DNA from: Alligator mississippiensis
Taxonomy: Eukaryota; Chordata; Crocodylia; Alligatoridae
DNA length: 64,000 nt
Reading direction: 5' to 3'
Assembly: GCF_030867095.1 (NCBI RefSeq)
Contig: NC_081831.1
Span: 42,717,319-42,781,318 of the forward strand
Below the pieces are notes generated by a model that saw only the letters and a list, made by a program, of their open reading frames with translations, was not told the DNA's origin and ran no database searches. Position numbers and translations under genes: made by a program. Below, piece by piece: positions 11,635-42,970 of the stretch (position 1 is its first letter; each line of letters begins with the position of its first letter).

Positions 11635-11695
11635 TTTATGTCCTCTATTTTTCTCTTCAAGAGAAAAATAGAGGAAGACACATAGAGGACATAAA
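11635..11695. repeat. Two-tier hairpin: 16-bp perfect arms plus outer 14-bp arms
   Basis: Inner arms at 11642-11657 and 11659-11674 are perfect 16-bp complements (CCTCTATTTTTCTCTT and its complement) around a single base. An outer pair, TTTATGTCCTCTAT at 11635-11648 and ATAGAGGACATAAA at 11682-11695, can form an alternative stem overlapping the inner arm. A copy of the motif TCCTCTATTTT also ends the left arm, so a short inverted duplication is the simplest origin. Confidence 0.88.
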
Positions 11696-13386
11696 AGACA
11701 AAGATAGGCATGCCCCCCGCACCCTGTTGCTACACTACTGCTTTTGGCAGAGTCCAACCTTAATGAGCAGATCATTAAAGGAAAAAGGGATCAGGCATAG
11801 AGCATATCAGATCCCATCTAGCTCCATAGGTCTATCTCCTCGCTATTCTTTCCTGAAGATTCATCAGGGCTCGCTTCTCCCCTCACCTCCCTTATCGTAA
11901 GTCCTGGAAACAAGAGCCTCCTCTCATCTGTTCCATCTCCTGTCACATGACAATCAAAGGCTGTGGTGTTCAAGTGCACTATGTATTCACAACTACAGTA
12001 GAATTCAGAAGAAGCTGCACGTTCTCAACAGTGCTGAGAACCAGGCCCAAAATGTCTCCCTTTCCCAAAGTTAGACAAACACGCTCAAAAGGATCTGTAG
12101 CATCAGCCAACACTTACAGTTAAGTAATGAACCCTTATCGTCTTCAGTGACATGGTTCAAATGTTGAACTATGTACCTAGAGTAGAAAATATGAGCCATT
12201 TCTTTCATGAAAATGTCATCAACTCCCCAGAGAAGCTTTCACATCCCCTTCTGGCATTCATTACTGCCCACAAGCTGGGAGCTAAAGAAGATGCCCGAGA
12301 AGATCGGAGCCAGTACAACAGCTGCAACTCATTAGCATAAGGGCTGGATACTTAGTGATGGCCTTGGCTCTAAAAGGGTCCAGGGAGATTGGTTTTGTTT
12401 GAATTTGTTAAAGGGAAATGACAGGGTGCTGTTCTTTCTCTAGGAAGATGCCTGCATGCTCTTCTGGAAAGAATGGCCCAGGGCTGGAGAGGCATCTCAT
12501 CTTGTTTCCTTTAAGAGTGAAAGCAGTTGAACACACAGAGCTAGGCACTGTCCAGCAGTTTGGATTACAGCATACAAAACCACTGAGAAAAACTGCAGAA
12601 CCCTAATTTGCATGCTGAAGGGGCTAATCACTCCAGCTCATCTCTTCATGAAGCACTGCCAATTTCCCATTCTGCAGTTGTATAGCCCTGAAGAGCACAA
12701 ATAAGACAGAATTACACACTGACTCTTTTTGCTTTTCTCTTGGTGCAGCCTGCCTCACCCTGTGGAGACCTCAGATGTAAGGACTCCCCATCCAAGAGGA
12801 TACATGTCTCTACATAAGTCCTTTCTAAGCCCCCTATTTAGACACCAAGTCCAAATATTGATACTCAAAACCCCAACTCAGCTGCTGGCTGGCTCTGAAA
12901 GTACCTAGTCTTCAGAAGCCAGAGAGTTTCTTAGTAAAGCGCCTATTTCTGGGAATGGGTAGAGCTACGTACGTCTGGGCAGTGCTTAGCATCTAGGTCC
13001 TAGCTCATGTCTCAGCATAAGTGCTTACTTTGCCTGAGGACCGACCCTGGTGGGCATGCTCAGAGCACACTTGCTGGATTGGGCCCAGTACAAATCCCAA
13101 CCCTGTGTTCAAAAGCTCAGCAGAACACAGGGGACCCAGGTTTAATGCCCATGCCTTCTCTTACCAAAGGAGATTTCAGCCTGCATTTCCCACCTCCAAG
13201 ATGAGTGCTTCAGTCATCAGTCCAAAGGACAGCCTGTGCTGGAGCTCTAGCCCCCTCCTGCTGATGGCCATTCTGGCTGGGGTAAGAGACCAGAGAGGGA
13301 GCATGACATTATAGTCTAGTAGTAAGGGGAGAGAGGCTACTTAAATTTCAGCCCCTTTCATCCTCCCTAATGACTAGAACGTAGAG

Positions 13387-13806
13387 CAGGGGTGTGCAAA
13401 ATGGTGAATCCAGCTGGTGGCCAGACTCCATTTCCCAGCAGCCCTTACCCACATTGCTGCAGCCAATTTCCATGGAGACCCCAGCAGCCCTGGAGCCATG
13501 ACAGTGCAGGGCCAAGTTCTCATGGAGACTGACCCCAGCAGTGCAGGCAGAGTGCGTGGCTGGGTGGGGAGCTGCTCCAGGGCCAGGGTTGGGATCTTGC
13601 AGTGGTGCCAGTTTGTGTCCAGAGCCAGGGCAGAACTGCGATCCACTGCCCACATGCTCATGGAAATCCTGGCCCCGCACTGTCACAGCTCTACTGCTGC
13701 TGGGGTCTCTATGGAAACCAGCCACAGCAATGCAGGCAGGGACTACTGGGAAATGGGGTCCACCACAGGCCAATCTGGCTCACAGGCTGGACTTTGCCCA
13801 CCCCTG
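13387..13806. mobile_element. Non-autonomous hAT element (MITE-like), 420 bp
   Basis: Ends are CAGGGGTGTGCAAAAT and TTTGCCCACCCCTG, imperfect inverted repeats of the CAGGGGTGGGCAAA type. The flanking octamers ACGTAGAG (13379-13386) and CCATAGAG (13807-13814) agree at six of eight bases, as expected for an aged hAT duplication. The interior is GC-rich, repeats CATGGAGAC-type motifs and lacks a transposase. Related to the elements at 44096-45687 and 59518-60880. Open frames across it on both strands reflect high GC and are not genes. Confidence 0.85.
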
Positions 13807-14330
13807 CCATAGAGTCAGGCTCTTTTTGGCCCACAACATATTTAAACATTCCGTGCAAAGTGGAACAGTTTCAACAAAAGAGACAGACCATGCTCTGACC
13901 CAGGATCCCCTGTAGTCTAATGGGAAGAGAACTTAGCTAAGCCATGGGAAAGACAGGTTCAAGCAGAAGAGAAAATTAAACTGGGCCCCTGCACCTGTGT
14001 GAGTGCTCTCTTCAATGAGCAGTGGGATAGAAAGGCCATGGCTCTTCTGCCTCCTGTGCTTTGAGAGAAAGAAAACCCACTCCTCTACACCCATACACTT
14101 CTCAAGGGTCCCACTGATTTGCAGAGGCAGGTTCTCACTTGGTGTGCTTTCTTCTGTGGACCCTTATCTTAGACACCTACTTCCTGCTGGAGTATTGTAC
14201 AGGGAGCTTGGTATCAGTAAAGTATCTAAGATTAGTCTGTGCCCTGAGCCCAGTTGTGGATTGAGCCAATGGGATACATGGTGCACAGATAGGTTACACC
14301 ACCATTCTCTTTTGTACCTTTTGTATGCAG

Positions 14331-14496
14331 GAGCTGGCAATGCTTCAGACTCCCCTGTTGCTGAACAAGATGTCTCAACATAGAGGAAGCATCTCCTGAT
14401 CTTTCCTCAGTTTCCTCAGAAACATCTCTCAACATGGCCCCACCAGACTCAGAAAGCCCACCAGACATTAATCGAAAGGCTCATTTAACATTGTAG
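14331..14496 (+). pseudogene. Possible terminal exon of the decayed plus-strand gene
   Basis: Preceded by a good acceptor (CCTTTTGTATGCAG). Two frames are successively open with one shift between them near 14383: GNASDSPVAEQDVST, then EASPDLSSVSSETS leading to DINRKAHLTL and a TAG at 14494. The Ser/Pro/Asp/Glu-rich composition matches the other segments of the relic. The frame break argues against a live exon. Function unknown. Confidence 0.28.
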
Positions 14497-15646
14497 GGGT
14501 TCAGGTGATATTTTTTGTCAGCTACTGGAATGATTAATTGTAGATTGAGGCTTTGCTCAACTCCACAAGATTAACAGAAAGCACAAATGGGAAGATCTAA
14601 GCAAGAGGACGTGGTTTTCTAGACACAGACCTTATAAAGAAAGGGATATTCCTTCCCATTGGGTTTTTATCATGCCCAACTAGTCACATCGTTTCTATAT
14701 AACCAAGGACAAGCTTCATGAGGCATGAGCTCCCTTCCAGCTTCAGTTTGCATGGGTTCAAATCCTGATATAGTTTCATAGATACTAGGGTTGGAAGGGA
14801 CCTATTAGATCATTGAGTCCAAACCCCTGCCCTGGACAGGAAAGATTGCTGGGGTCAGATGTCATATTTTGGCAACCCTCACTGTAAAGAATTTTCTCCT
14901 GATGTGCAATCTGAATTTGCTCTCTTCCAGTTTGTGGCCATTATTTCTAGTTACACCAACAGGTGCCCTGGTAAACATTGTATCCCCTATTTCTTGCTGG
15001 CCCCCCCTATGAGTTTGTAGGTGGCCACGAGATCACCTCTCAGCCTCCTCTTCTAGAGGCCGAAGAGGTTCAGGTCTCCCAGTCGGTCCACATAGGGATT
15101 TTTCTGTAGGCCTTTAACCAGATGAGTAGCCCTCCTCTGAACCCTTTCCAGGCCACCCACATCCCTCTTGAAGTGCGGTGCCCAAAACTGGATACAGTAC
15201 TCCAGCTGCAGCCTGACCAATGCTGCATAGAGGGGAAGTATCACCTCCCTAGACCTGTTTGTGATGCACCTACTTATGCCAGAAAGAGTGTGGTTAGCTT
15301 TACTTTTAACCTCATTGTGGCAGTGCATTGTGTGTGCCTGCCACTTTAAGGGCCTGGAGCTGGCAGCCTCCAGGTGCCTGATTAGGGCAGCCATTTTGAG
15401 ACATGGGCTGACCATATAAACAAGGCAGTTTGGCTGCAGGAGGCCAGACAGCAACATTGCCTGGTTGTAGGGCTGTTGTGAATGACCTGGAAGTAAGGGG
15501 AAGCTGAAGGGGTGGTTAGAAGCCTCCTGGTCCTGGGTATGACCTGAAACTGCACCCTGCTGGGAGTGGGTGGTCTGGTGGGGCTCTCAGTGGCGTGGGA
15601 GCCCCCAGGAAATGCCAGGCCAGTTATCACCCTGGTGAAAGGTGGG

Positions 15647-16152
15647 TTTCATAGATTTCATAGACATTAGGGCTGGAAGGGACCTCGGAAGATCATCGAG
15701 TCCAGCCCCCCGCCCAAAGGGCAGGACGTCAGCTGGGGTCATAGGATCCCAGCAAGATAAGCATCCAGTTTCATCTTGAAGGTGTTCAATGAAGGCGCTT
15801 GAACAACCTCCGGCGGCAGACTGTTCCAGACCTTGGGGGCTCGGACAGTAAAGAAATTCTTCCTTATGTCCAGCCTGAAACGATCTTGTAGTAGTTTGCG
15901 ACCATTCGTCCTCGTCATCCCTTGGGGCGCTCTGGTGAACAAACGTTCCCCTAGATACTGGTGATCACCCCTGATAAACTTGTAGGTGGCCATCAGATCA
16001 CCCCTGAGCCTGCGCTTTTCCAGGCTAAAGAGCCCCAGGGCTCTCAGCCTGTCATTGTAGGGTCTGCTTCCCTGACCCCTGATCATGCACGTGGCTCTTC
16101 TCTGGACTCTCTCAAGCTCATGCGCGTGGCTCTTCTCTGGACTCTCTCAAGC
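15647..16152 (-). mobile_element. Short CR1 3' fragment nested inside the LTR
   Basis: Starts with TTTCATAGATTTCATAG and matches the 3' part of the CR1 at 3277 closely, through the RT C-terminal code (115 residues open on the minus strand, 16086-15739). It is truncated at its 5' end after about 500 bp. It is visibly less diverged from the 3277 copy than from the CR1 that hosts the LTR, as expected for the youngest of three layers. Confidence 0.88.
16084..16152. repeat. Tandem duplication of a 35-bp CR1 segment
   Basis: The segment beginning CATGCACGTGGCTCTTC (16084-16118) is repeated at 16119-16152, differing at one base (CATGCGCG). It sits exactly at the 5' truncation point of the nested CR1, and the duplicate is absent from the other copies of this region. 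Confidence 0.9.
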
Positions 16153-16896
16153 AAGGGGTTGGGGCGCCTTAACCCCTAGCTCCCACCACCGGGTGGGTAA
16201 CCCTGCGTATGTGGAGGGGCCCAGAGGGTGGACCCTGAGAGAGTGAATGATTACTGGGCGTGATGCTGTGGTGACCCCAGGAAAAAGGGGGTAGTAGTGC
16301 GATGAGCCCAAGGAGAGAGTGAGGGGCTAGAGACCCAGCCTGAAGGGGATAGTACCCTCGACTGGCCCATGCTGGGGCCAGGACCAGAGAAGGTCAAAAG
16401 GGCCAGGGGCCCACCGCGAGGGACGCCTATGAGCCAGGGGCCTGGGGTCCCGACTGGCCTGGAGGTGGGCCAGGGCCAGTCGGAGGTCCCGGGCGGACCA
16501 CACCCAAGAGGGGAAAATGGCTTCGGGAGGGCTAGTAGCCCGGGTGAAGGTGGAGAGGCCGCCTGATCAGGAGGGATCGTAGAGGGGTCCTGTTTAGAAG
16601 ATTCTGGGGCTCAGCGTGGGGGCCGGAAGAGATGAACACCATGATGCCATCTGTGAGGCTTGGGCTGTGGTATTAGGGGAGGTCAGAGCTGCAGAGCGCC
16701 CCTGGCATCGGGGCATTACAATGGGTAGCCTCTTGCTTAATTAACATCGTAGTTGAACTAATTATCATCAAAGGCATGGCGGGCGAGATAGGCGGGCGGT
16801 TGCCCAGAGACAGGTGGGCGGGCCATGAAGAGCTCAGCCCTGAGTAGGCCCCCTGTCACGGTGACAGGCGGGCGGGCCACAGAGCTTGGCCTCATG

Positions 16897-18344
16897 TTCA
16901 TTTTGGAGTCGACTATGACTCCAAGATCCCTTTCTGCAGTTGTGCTACTTAGAGCGGTACCTCCCAGGCTATAGGAGCGTTGATGATTTTTTTTCCTCCC
17001 CAGGTGCAACACATGACATATGGGAACAACTTGTTAAATTAACATCCTTGTTAAATTGCATCCTATTCTGTTTGGCCCATTTCCCCAGCCTGTCCAAATC
17101 TGCCTGGATTCACTCCCTGCTGTTTAGTTTGTGTACCTCCCCCCAGTCTAGTGCCATCAGCAAACTTGGACAGTGTGCTTTCTACTCCCTTGTCCAAGTC
17201 ACTAATGAAGATATTGAATAGTACCGGTCCCAGGACAGAGCCTTGGGGCACTCTGCTGCCTACATTTCTCCAGGTAGAAACCGACCCATCCACCACCACT
17301 CTGGGTGTGTCCCACAAGCCAATTTTCTACCCACTGAACTGTGTAATAATCTACATTGTAACCGTTTAGTTTATTTATAAGAATTGGGTGTGACACTGTG
17401 TCAAAGGTCTTTTTAAAATCTAAGTAAATGACATCTACCTCTGTTCCTTCATCCAAGCATTTTGTGACCCGGTCATAAAATGAAACCAGGTTAGTCAGGC
17501 AAGATCTGCCTCCTATGAACCCATGCTGATTGCCCCTTAGCATTATTTTACCCGCTGGTCCCCCACAAATGTGATCCTTAACAATTTTCTCAAAGGTCTT
17601 GCCGAGGATAAAGGTGAGACTAACTAGCCTATAGTTACCTGGTTCCTCCTTCCTCCTCTTCTTGAAAATAGGGACCACGTTGGCCCTTTTCCAATCCTCC
17701 GGGACCTGTCCTGAATGCCACGAGTGCTCAGACAGTTGTGCCAGTGGTTCCGCTATGACTCCAGATAATTCCCTAAGTACCGTAGGATGAAGCTCATCGG
17801 GGCCTGTTGACTTATATACATTCAACCCCTCCAGATGCCCCTTTACTAGGTCAGCATGAACAGTTGGTAGGTTGGTATTTATACTGGGCTTACCTGAAGA
17901 CCCAATGGGATGCGTATTTGTATTCGTGTCCAGAAACACGAATGCAAAAAAATCAGTTAGAAGCTCCACTTTGGCCATCCCATCTGTTACCAGTTGCTCT
18001 AGTTCATCCTGAAGGAGCCCTAAGTTACCCTGCACTTTCTTTTTACTTCCAATGTACTTAATGACTTTTGTTATCCTTAACTTTTGCTACCAGCCTAAAC
18101 TCTATTTCCGCTTTGGCCCTCTTCACTGCTTCCCTGCAAGCTTGAGCCAAGCAGGTATACTCCTCTTTGGTTGCACCCCCTGCTTCCACAGCCTATAGGC
18201 CTCTCTTTTTTTTTTTTTTTCCCCCTCCAGGCTCTCCTGGATTTCCCTGCTCCACCAAGAGGGTTTCTTTGCTTTTTTGCTCCCTTTTATGTGTACTGGG
18301 ATGGTCCTTTTCTGTGCCTGCAAGATTAGTCCCTTGAGAAACAC
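16897..18344 (-). pseudogene. CR1 ORF2 reverse transcriptase with mutated catalytic motif
   Basis: A 277-codon open stretch (18035-17202) shows VPIFKKRRKEEPGNYRLVSL, NQHGFIGGRSCLTNLVSF and YLDFKKTFDTVSHP. The next frame (17317-17063) shows [20 protein letters not shown] and the active-site loop as FADG instead of the FADD seen at 20060-21196. Losing the second aspartate would abolish polymerase activity, and a frame break lies between the blocks. A separate N-terminal piece runs 18344-18123. CR1 RT copies element RNA at the nicked target; this one cannot. Confidence 0.87.
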
Positions 18345-19408
18345 CTACCCTTCCTGGACTCCCATCGCTCCAAGGCTTTTATCAGTCAGTCCCTCCCTAA
18401 CTAATCTCCTGAGCTTGTTGAAGTTGGGTCTAGCACTTCCACCCTACTAGTTATCTTCCCCACCTTTCTCCAGATAGTGAACCCTATCAATAGGTGGTCA
18501 CTATCCCCTAGGTTACCTTGCACCTGCAGATCCCCAACTAAGACCTGGCTGCCTGTTTCTCCCAGCAGATGTCTAGGAAGTTAAAGTCACCCATGATGAC
18601 CAGGTCCTTTGAGCTCACTGCTTCTGAAAGCTGTCTCGAGAATTCCAGGTCTAACTCATCCACCTGGTGTGGGGGTCTGTAGTAGACCCCCACTACCAAG
18701 TCCCTTTCACCCCAACCCCCCCCTGTAACCTAACCCATAGTACCTCAATTTACCCCTCTTCCTGGGCCATTTAACTACGGAAGATGTATATTGCTTCTTA
18801 ACATAGAGAGCAACGACTCCCCCACCCCTCTTTCCCCCACTCTGCCCTGTTTGTACAGCCTGTAGTCCTCAATGTGCACTGCCCAGTCATGGGTAGGATC
18901 CCACCAAGATTCTGTTAGCCCTTCCAGGTCAAATTATTTATTTGCAAGCAGGAATGCAAGTTCCTCCTGCTTGTTCCGCATGCTTCTAGCATTAGTATAG
19001 AGGCATCTAAGCCCCCCATTAGGTACCCTTGCTACTTCCCCATTCTGATGCTTGCTTAGTGGGGCCCTTGGTACTTACCTGGACTGTTCCAGCACCTGGC
19101 TTGAGGTTTGTTGTTTCTGCCCTCTCCCTGTCATCAACATCCCCATCCCCCCAACGAACCCAGTTTAAGATTACTGTTCTGTACTGGCGATTACTGCACT
19201 GCAAAACTGCAGGGTGAACTAATTCTTTTGCATGACCATGCAAACTAAGTCCTTCGTGGATATCCAGCATTTTTCTCAGGTTGAAGCCCCCATGATACCA
19301 GGTTTCTTTCCTTCCTCCATGTAGATATATGTGTAAAGAGTTCTTTAAATTGATTTCATGGCCTGCAGCAGCCACTAACAAGTGCCCCATCTTATGTGGG
19401 ATTTGTCA

Positions 19409-21240
19409 TAGATTCATATTCATAGATGTTAGGGCTGGAAGGGACCTCAATAGGTCATTGAGTCTGACCCCCTGCATAGGCAGGAAAGAGTGCTGGGTTC
19501 AGATAACCCCAGCCAGATGCCCATCTAACCTCCTCTTGAAGACCCCCAGGTTAGCAGAGAGCACCACCTCCCTTGGGAGCCCATTCCAGACTTTGGCCAC
19601 TCTAACTGTGAAGAAGTTCTTCCTAATGTCCAGTCTAAATCTGCTCTCTGCTAGCTTATGGCCATTATTTCTTGTGACCCCCAGGGGCGCCTTGTTGAGT
19701 AGAGCCTCACCAATTCCCTTCTGCGCTCCCATGATGAAATTTATAGGTAGCCACAAGGTCTCATCTCAACCTTCTTTTGCAGAGGCTGAGGAGGTCCAGG
19801 TGCCCTAGCCTCTACTCATAGGGCTTGGCCCGTAAGCCCTAAACCATACAAGTGGCCCTTCTCTGGACCCTCTGCAGGTTATCCACATCCCTTTTGACGT
19901 GTGGCACCCAAAATTGCATGCAGTATTCCAACTGCGGTCTGACCAGTGCCCGATAGAGGGGAAGTATCACCTCCTTGGTTCTCTTTGTCATGCATCTGCT
20001 GATGCATGATAAAGTACAGTTAGCTTTGCTGATGACTTTGTCACGCTGATGACTCATGTTCATCTTGAGTTCACTAGGACTCCAAGATCCCTTTCCGCTT
20101 CCCTGCTACTGAGCAGGTCATTTTGTAGGCAGTAGGTGTGCTGGACATTTTTCTTCCCTAGGTGCAGCACTTTGCATTTATCCCTGTTGAATTGCATTCT
20201 GTTGTTTTCTGCCCATTTGTCCAACCTGTCCAGGTCTACCTGTAGTTGTTCCCTGCCCTCCAGTGTGTCCACTTCTCCCCACAGTTTTGTATCATCTGCA
20301 AACTTGGACAGAGTACACTTCACTCCCTTGTCCAAGTTGCTGATGAAGACATTGAAGAGTATCGGTCCAAGGATCAAGCCCTGCGGGACCCACTGCCCAC
20401 GTCCTTCCAGGTCAATACACCCATACACCACCACTCTCTGGGTATGACCCTCTAGCCAGTTTGCCACCCACTGGACTGTGTAACCATCCAAGTCACAGCC
20501 TCTTAGCTTGTTCACCAGTATGGGGTGGGATACCGTATCGAAGGCCTTCCTGAAGTCTAAGTAGACGATGTTAACCCCTACTCTTGCGTCCAGGTGTTTT
20601 GTAACCTGGTTATAAAAAGAGACTAGATTAGTCAGGCATGATCTACCTGCTATGAACCCATGCTGGTTTCCCCTCAGCATAATTTTTCCTGCTGGGCTCT
20701 CACATATATGAGCCTTAATAATCTTTTCAAAGACTTTGCCAAGGATGGAGGTGAGACTGACTGACCTATAGTTGCCTGGATCCTCCTTCCTCCCCTTCTT
20801 GAAAATAGGGACCACATTGGCTCTTTTCCAGTCCTCCAGGACCTGGCCCATGCGCCACGAGTGCTCAAATATTCTTGCCAGTGGATGTGCAATGACATCA
20901 GCCAGTGCCTTCAGTACCCTCAGATGGAGCTCATCCATGCCTGCTAACTTAAATGCATCCAAGTGACTCTGCAACATCTCGGGGTCAACGCTGGGTAGTC
21001 TGGCACCCTGCTGTTGTCTCTCTACAATCCCATTGTGAGACTTGTCTTGCCCCTCATTTAGGAACACTGAGGCAAAGAACTCATTGAGGAGTTCAACCTT
21101 GTCCCCCCTGTCTGTCACCAATTGCTTTTGCCCATTCATTAGTGGTCCTATACCACCCTGGGCCTTCCTTTTACTCCCTATATATCTGAAAAACAATTTT
21201 TTTTGTTATCCTTAACTTGGGATGCCATCCTCAGCTCCGT
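19409..21240 (-). mobile_element. CR1 LINE, 5'-truncated with fold-back junction
   Basis: The 3' tail begins at 19409 (CATAGATTCATATTCATAG). The element runs through ORF2 to the RT N-terminus and ends at about 21240, where a short inverted duplication (21220-21258) marks the truncation. It is the same subfamily as the plus-strand CR1 at the window's right end, with which it shares RYIGSKRKAQGGIGPL and RQQQGARLP. It abuts the 5' limit of the CR1 at 14774-19408. Confidence 0.9.
20060..21196 (-). pseudogene. CR1 ORF2 reverse transcriptase, 378 codons open
   Basis: The longest single open stretch of CR1 RT in the window. Motifs in order: VVPIFKKGRKEDPGNYRSVS, NQHGFIAGRSCLTNLVSFYN, YLDFRKAFDTVSHPILVNKL, QGLILGPILFNVFISNLD and [10 protein letters not shown] with both catalytic aspartates. 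Downstream, the C-terminal part lies in a different frame (20063-19839, then 19756-19499), and the endonuclease is absent by truncation, so it is a fossil. The open length suggests a younger age than the neighbouring copies. Confidence 0.88.
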
Positions 21241-21308
21241 GGTAGCTGAGGATGGCATGGTTAGGACTCTGACCCAGAAGCATTCAAGATCATCTGATCC
21301 TAAGTTGT

Positions 21309-21573
21309 CACTGGCCACGTCTATACAAGACACTGACTGCAGTTGTTACTGTGCAGTCATTTAGTACTTGCATACCTAAGTACTAAATGACTGTGCAGTA
21401 GCCAGTGTTACTTGTGCAGTAGCATTGCCGCATATCTTCCTGGTGATGCTGACTGCACAATAGCTCATTACTATTGCAAAGTAGCATTGCGTCATGGTTT
21501 GTGCCCTGTGACGCTACTGTGCACTAGTAACGAGCTACTGCACAGTAAGTATCTCATGTAGACACTGCCACTG
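21309..21573. mobile_element. MITE-like element with a 21-bp internal palindrome
   Basis: Ends are related inverted repeats: CACTGGCCACGTCTATACAA at the left; the right end read backwards is CAGTGGCAGTGTCTACATG. Inside, perfect 21-bp arms at 21349-21369 and 21378-21398 enclose 8 bp, and TACTGTGCAGTAG-type motifs recur near the ends. The CAGTGGC start recalls hAT elements, but I could not match 8-bp duplications, so the superfamily is open. Confidence 0.55.
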
Positions 21574-21892
21574 ACCTGGATTTTTAGTATATAGTACCAG
21601 AAACCCCCTCTCCTTGGATCCTTCTAATATGAGATCCAACCAGTGTTTTAACGTTTCAACAACAGCCATGTGAATCTTTGCATATGGCTCCAGCAGTATC
21701 ACTAAGGTACCATTTAAGGCTCCTAATGAATAACTCATTCCTTTAATTTATATCCCTGGCTCCTAGCATCAGTACATGGGTCATTTGATAGTTTTTCGCT
21801 TTGTCTCTTGCTGTCTTGATTAATTTTGTTCTCAGCTTTTTGGTTTTGAGCTAAAAGGGTGCTCATTCATTTGCCCTTCCCTTTGGCTATAA

Positions 21893-21898
21893 TTTATT
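21893..21898 (-). terminator. Candidate polyadenylation signal for ARL13A
   Basis: AATAAA on the minus strand, about 650 bp beyond the ARL13A stop at 22545. It is the first canonical signal I noticed downstream, and the stretch between holds no other gene. Transcript data would be needed to confirm use. Confidence 0.35.
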
Positions 21899-22544
21899 AA
21901 TTCTGAGATCACTCTGCAAGCAGGGTGTAAGCACGGGTCTCAGCTGGGCAGAGTCTGAGGCTCAGTGTAAGCGTGAGTCTCTCATGTGCTCAGCCCTCTT
22001 CTCTGGACCAGTGACCAAGAGGACTTGACTGGATCTTTCCTCACAGAGCCCCTCAGATCTGAGGCAGTTTTACAGACGGAATATAGACAAGAAAATTGGT
22101 CAGCTGCAAAAATGTTGCATTTCCTTTTTAATCAAAGCCACTTGTCTGCAGCCAGGTTGCTGAGTTGACTTTACAGAAGAACCATCAGCTTCTAGGCATG
22201 AATCCCAAATGCTCCCATGGTCCCCTGGAAGAAGACATGAGTCATTACATCTCAAAGGCTTGCTACCTGAGACTCCAACTGGATAATCCAGAATCCTTGG
22301 TGATTACTCAAGAGGTTTGGCAGTCAACCTGCCTTAGCTGATACTGGCTGGGCAGGCTCATGCTGGGGACTTTCTGGACACTGACCATGTGGGATTCACC
22401 TGGCTCTGAAGGGAGAGAGACATTGCACTTGGAGACAAAAATTTGGAACCTCAAACCAAGGATGGTGGGGTGCACAGCAATTTGCCCTCGCCTCAGTATG
22501 CCTAGAGGGATGGCACTCAGGCAGTCAGTGCAGGGGCACTCTGT

Positions 22545-42958
<20,414 letters not shown>

Positions 42959-42970
42959 ACTCCGTGAAGC
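42959..42970 (-). other. Start of ARL13A first coding exon: 5'UTR and possible acceptor
   Basis: Twelve bases lie between the ATG and an acceptor (CCCCTTTCTTCACAG|G). An upstream non-coding exon may splice here. The ATG was chosen because MFHLF...EPVR aligns residue by residue with the ARL13B N-terminus and the P-loop then falls at 28-35. Confidence 0.5.

Larger units (their letters stand above)
8719..13378. other. No intact gene; low-copy sequence with one possible exon
   Basis: All frames on both strands are short and carry frequent stops. The only structured parts I can point to are a splice-bounded segment at 9741-9846 and a strong hairpin at 11635-11695, both listed separately. The stretch lies within the span of the plus-strand relic gene and would be intronic to it. 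Confidence 0.5.
15316..16890 (-). mobile_element. LTR family A copy 2, inserted in CR1 and split by another CR1
   Basis: Reverse-orientation relative of the 2151-3092 LTR: its left end TGTGGCAG is the complement of that LTR's 3' end. A CTCAT duplication flanks it exactly (15311-15315 and 16891-16895). The host CR1 resumes at once on the right. A 508-bp CR1 (15647-16152) sits inside it; on either side the LTR sequence matches adjacent parts of copy 1. The extreme right end (about 16850-16890) carries an extra GGCGGGCGGGCC repeat and does not finish in CA, so the exact terminus is unclear. Confidence 0.77.
14774..19408 (-). mobile_element. CR1 LINE carrying a nested LTR
   Basis: The 3' tail (TTTCATAGATAC) lies at 14774. 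The element reads upstream through the RT C-terminus (15053-15310), is interrupted by the LTR at 15316-16890, then continues through RT (16897-18344), a decayed endonuclease (about 18360-18990) and sequence upstream of ORF2 to about 19408, where the next CR1 begins. With the LTR and one CTCAT duplication removed, the sequence runs on as in the sister copy at 20040-20080. Many stops and frameshifts; inactive. Confidence 0.88.
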
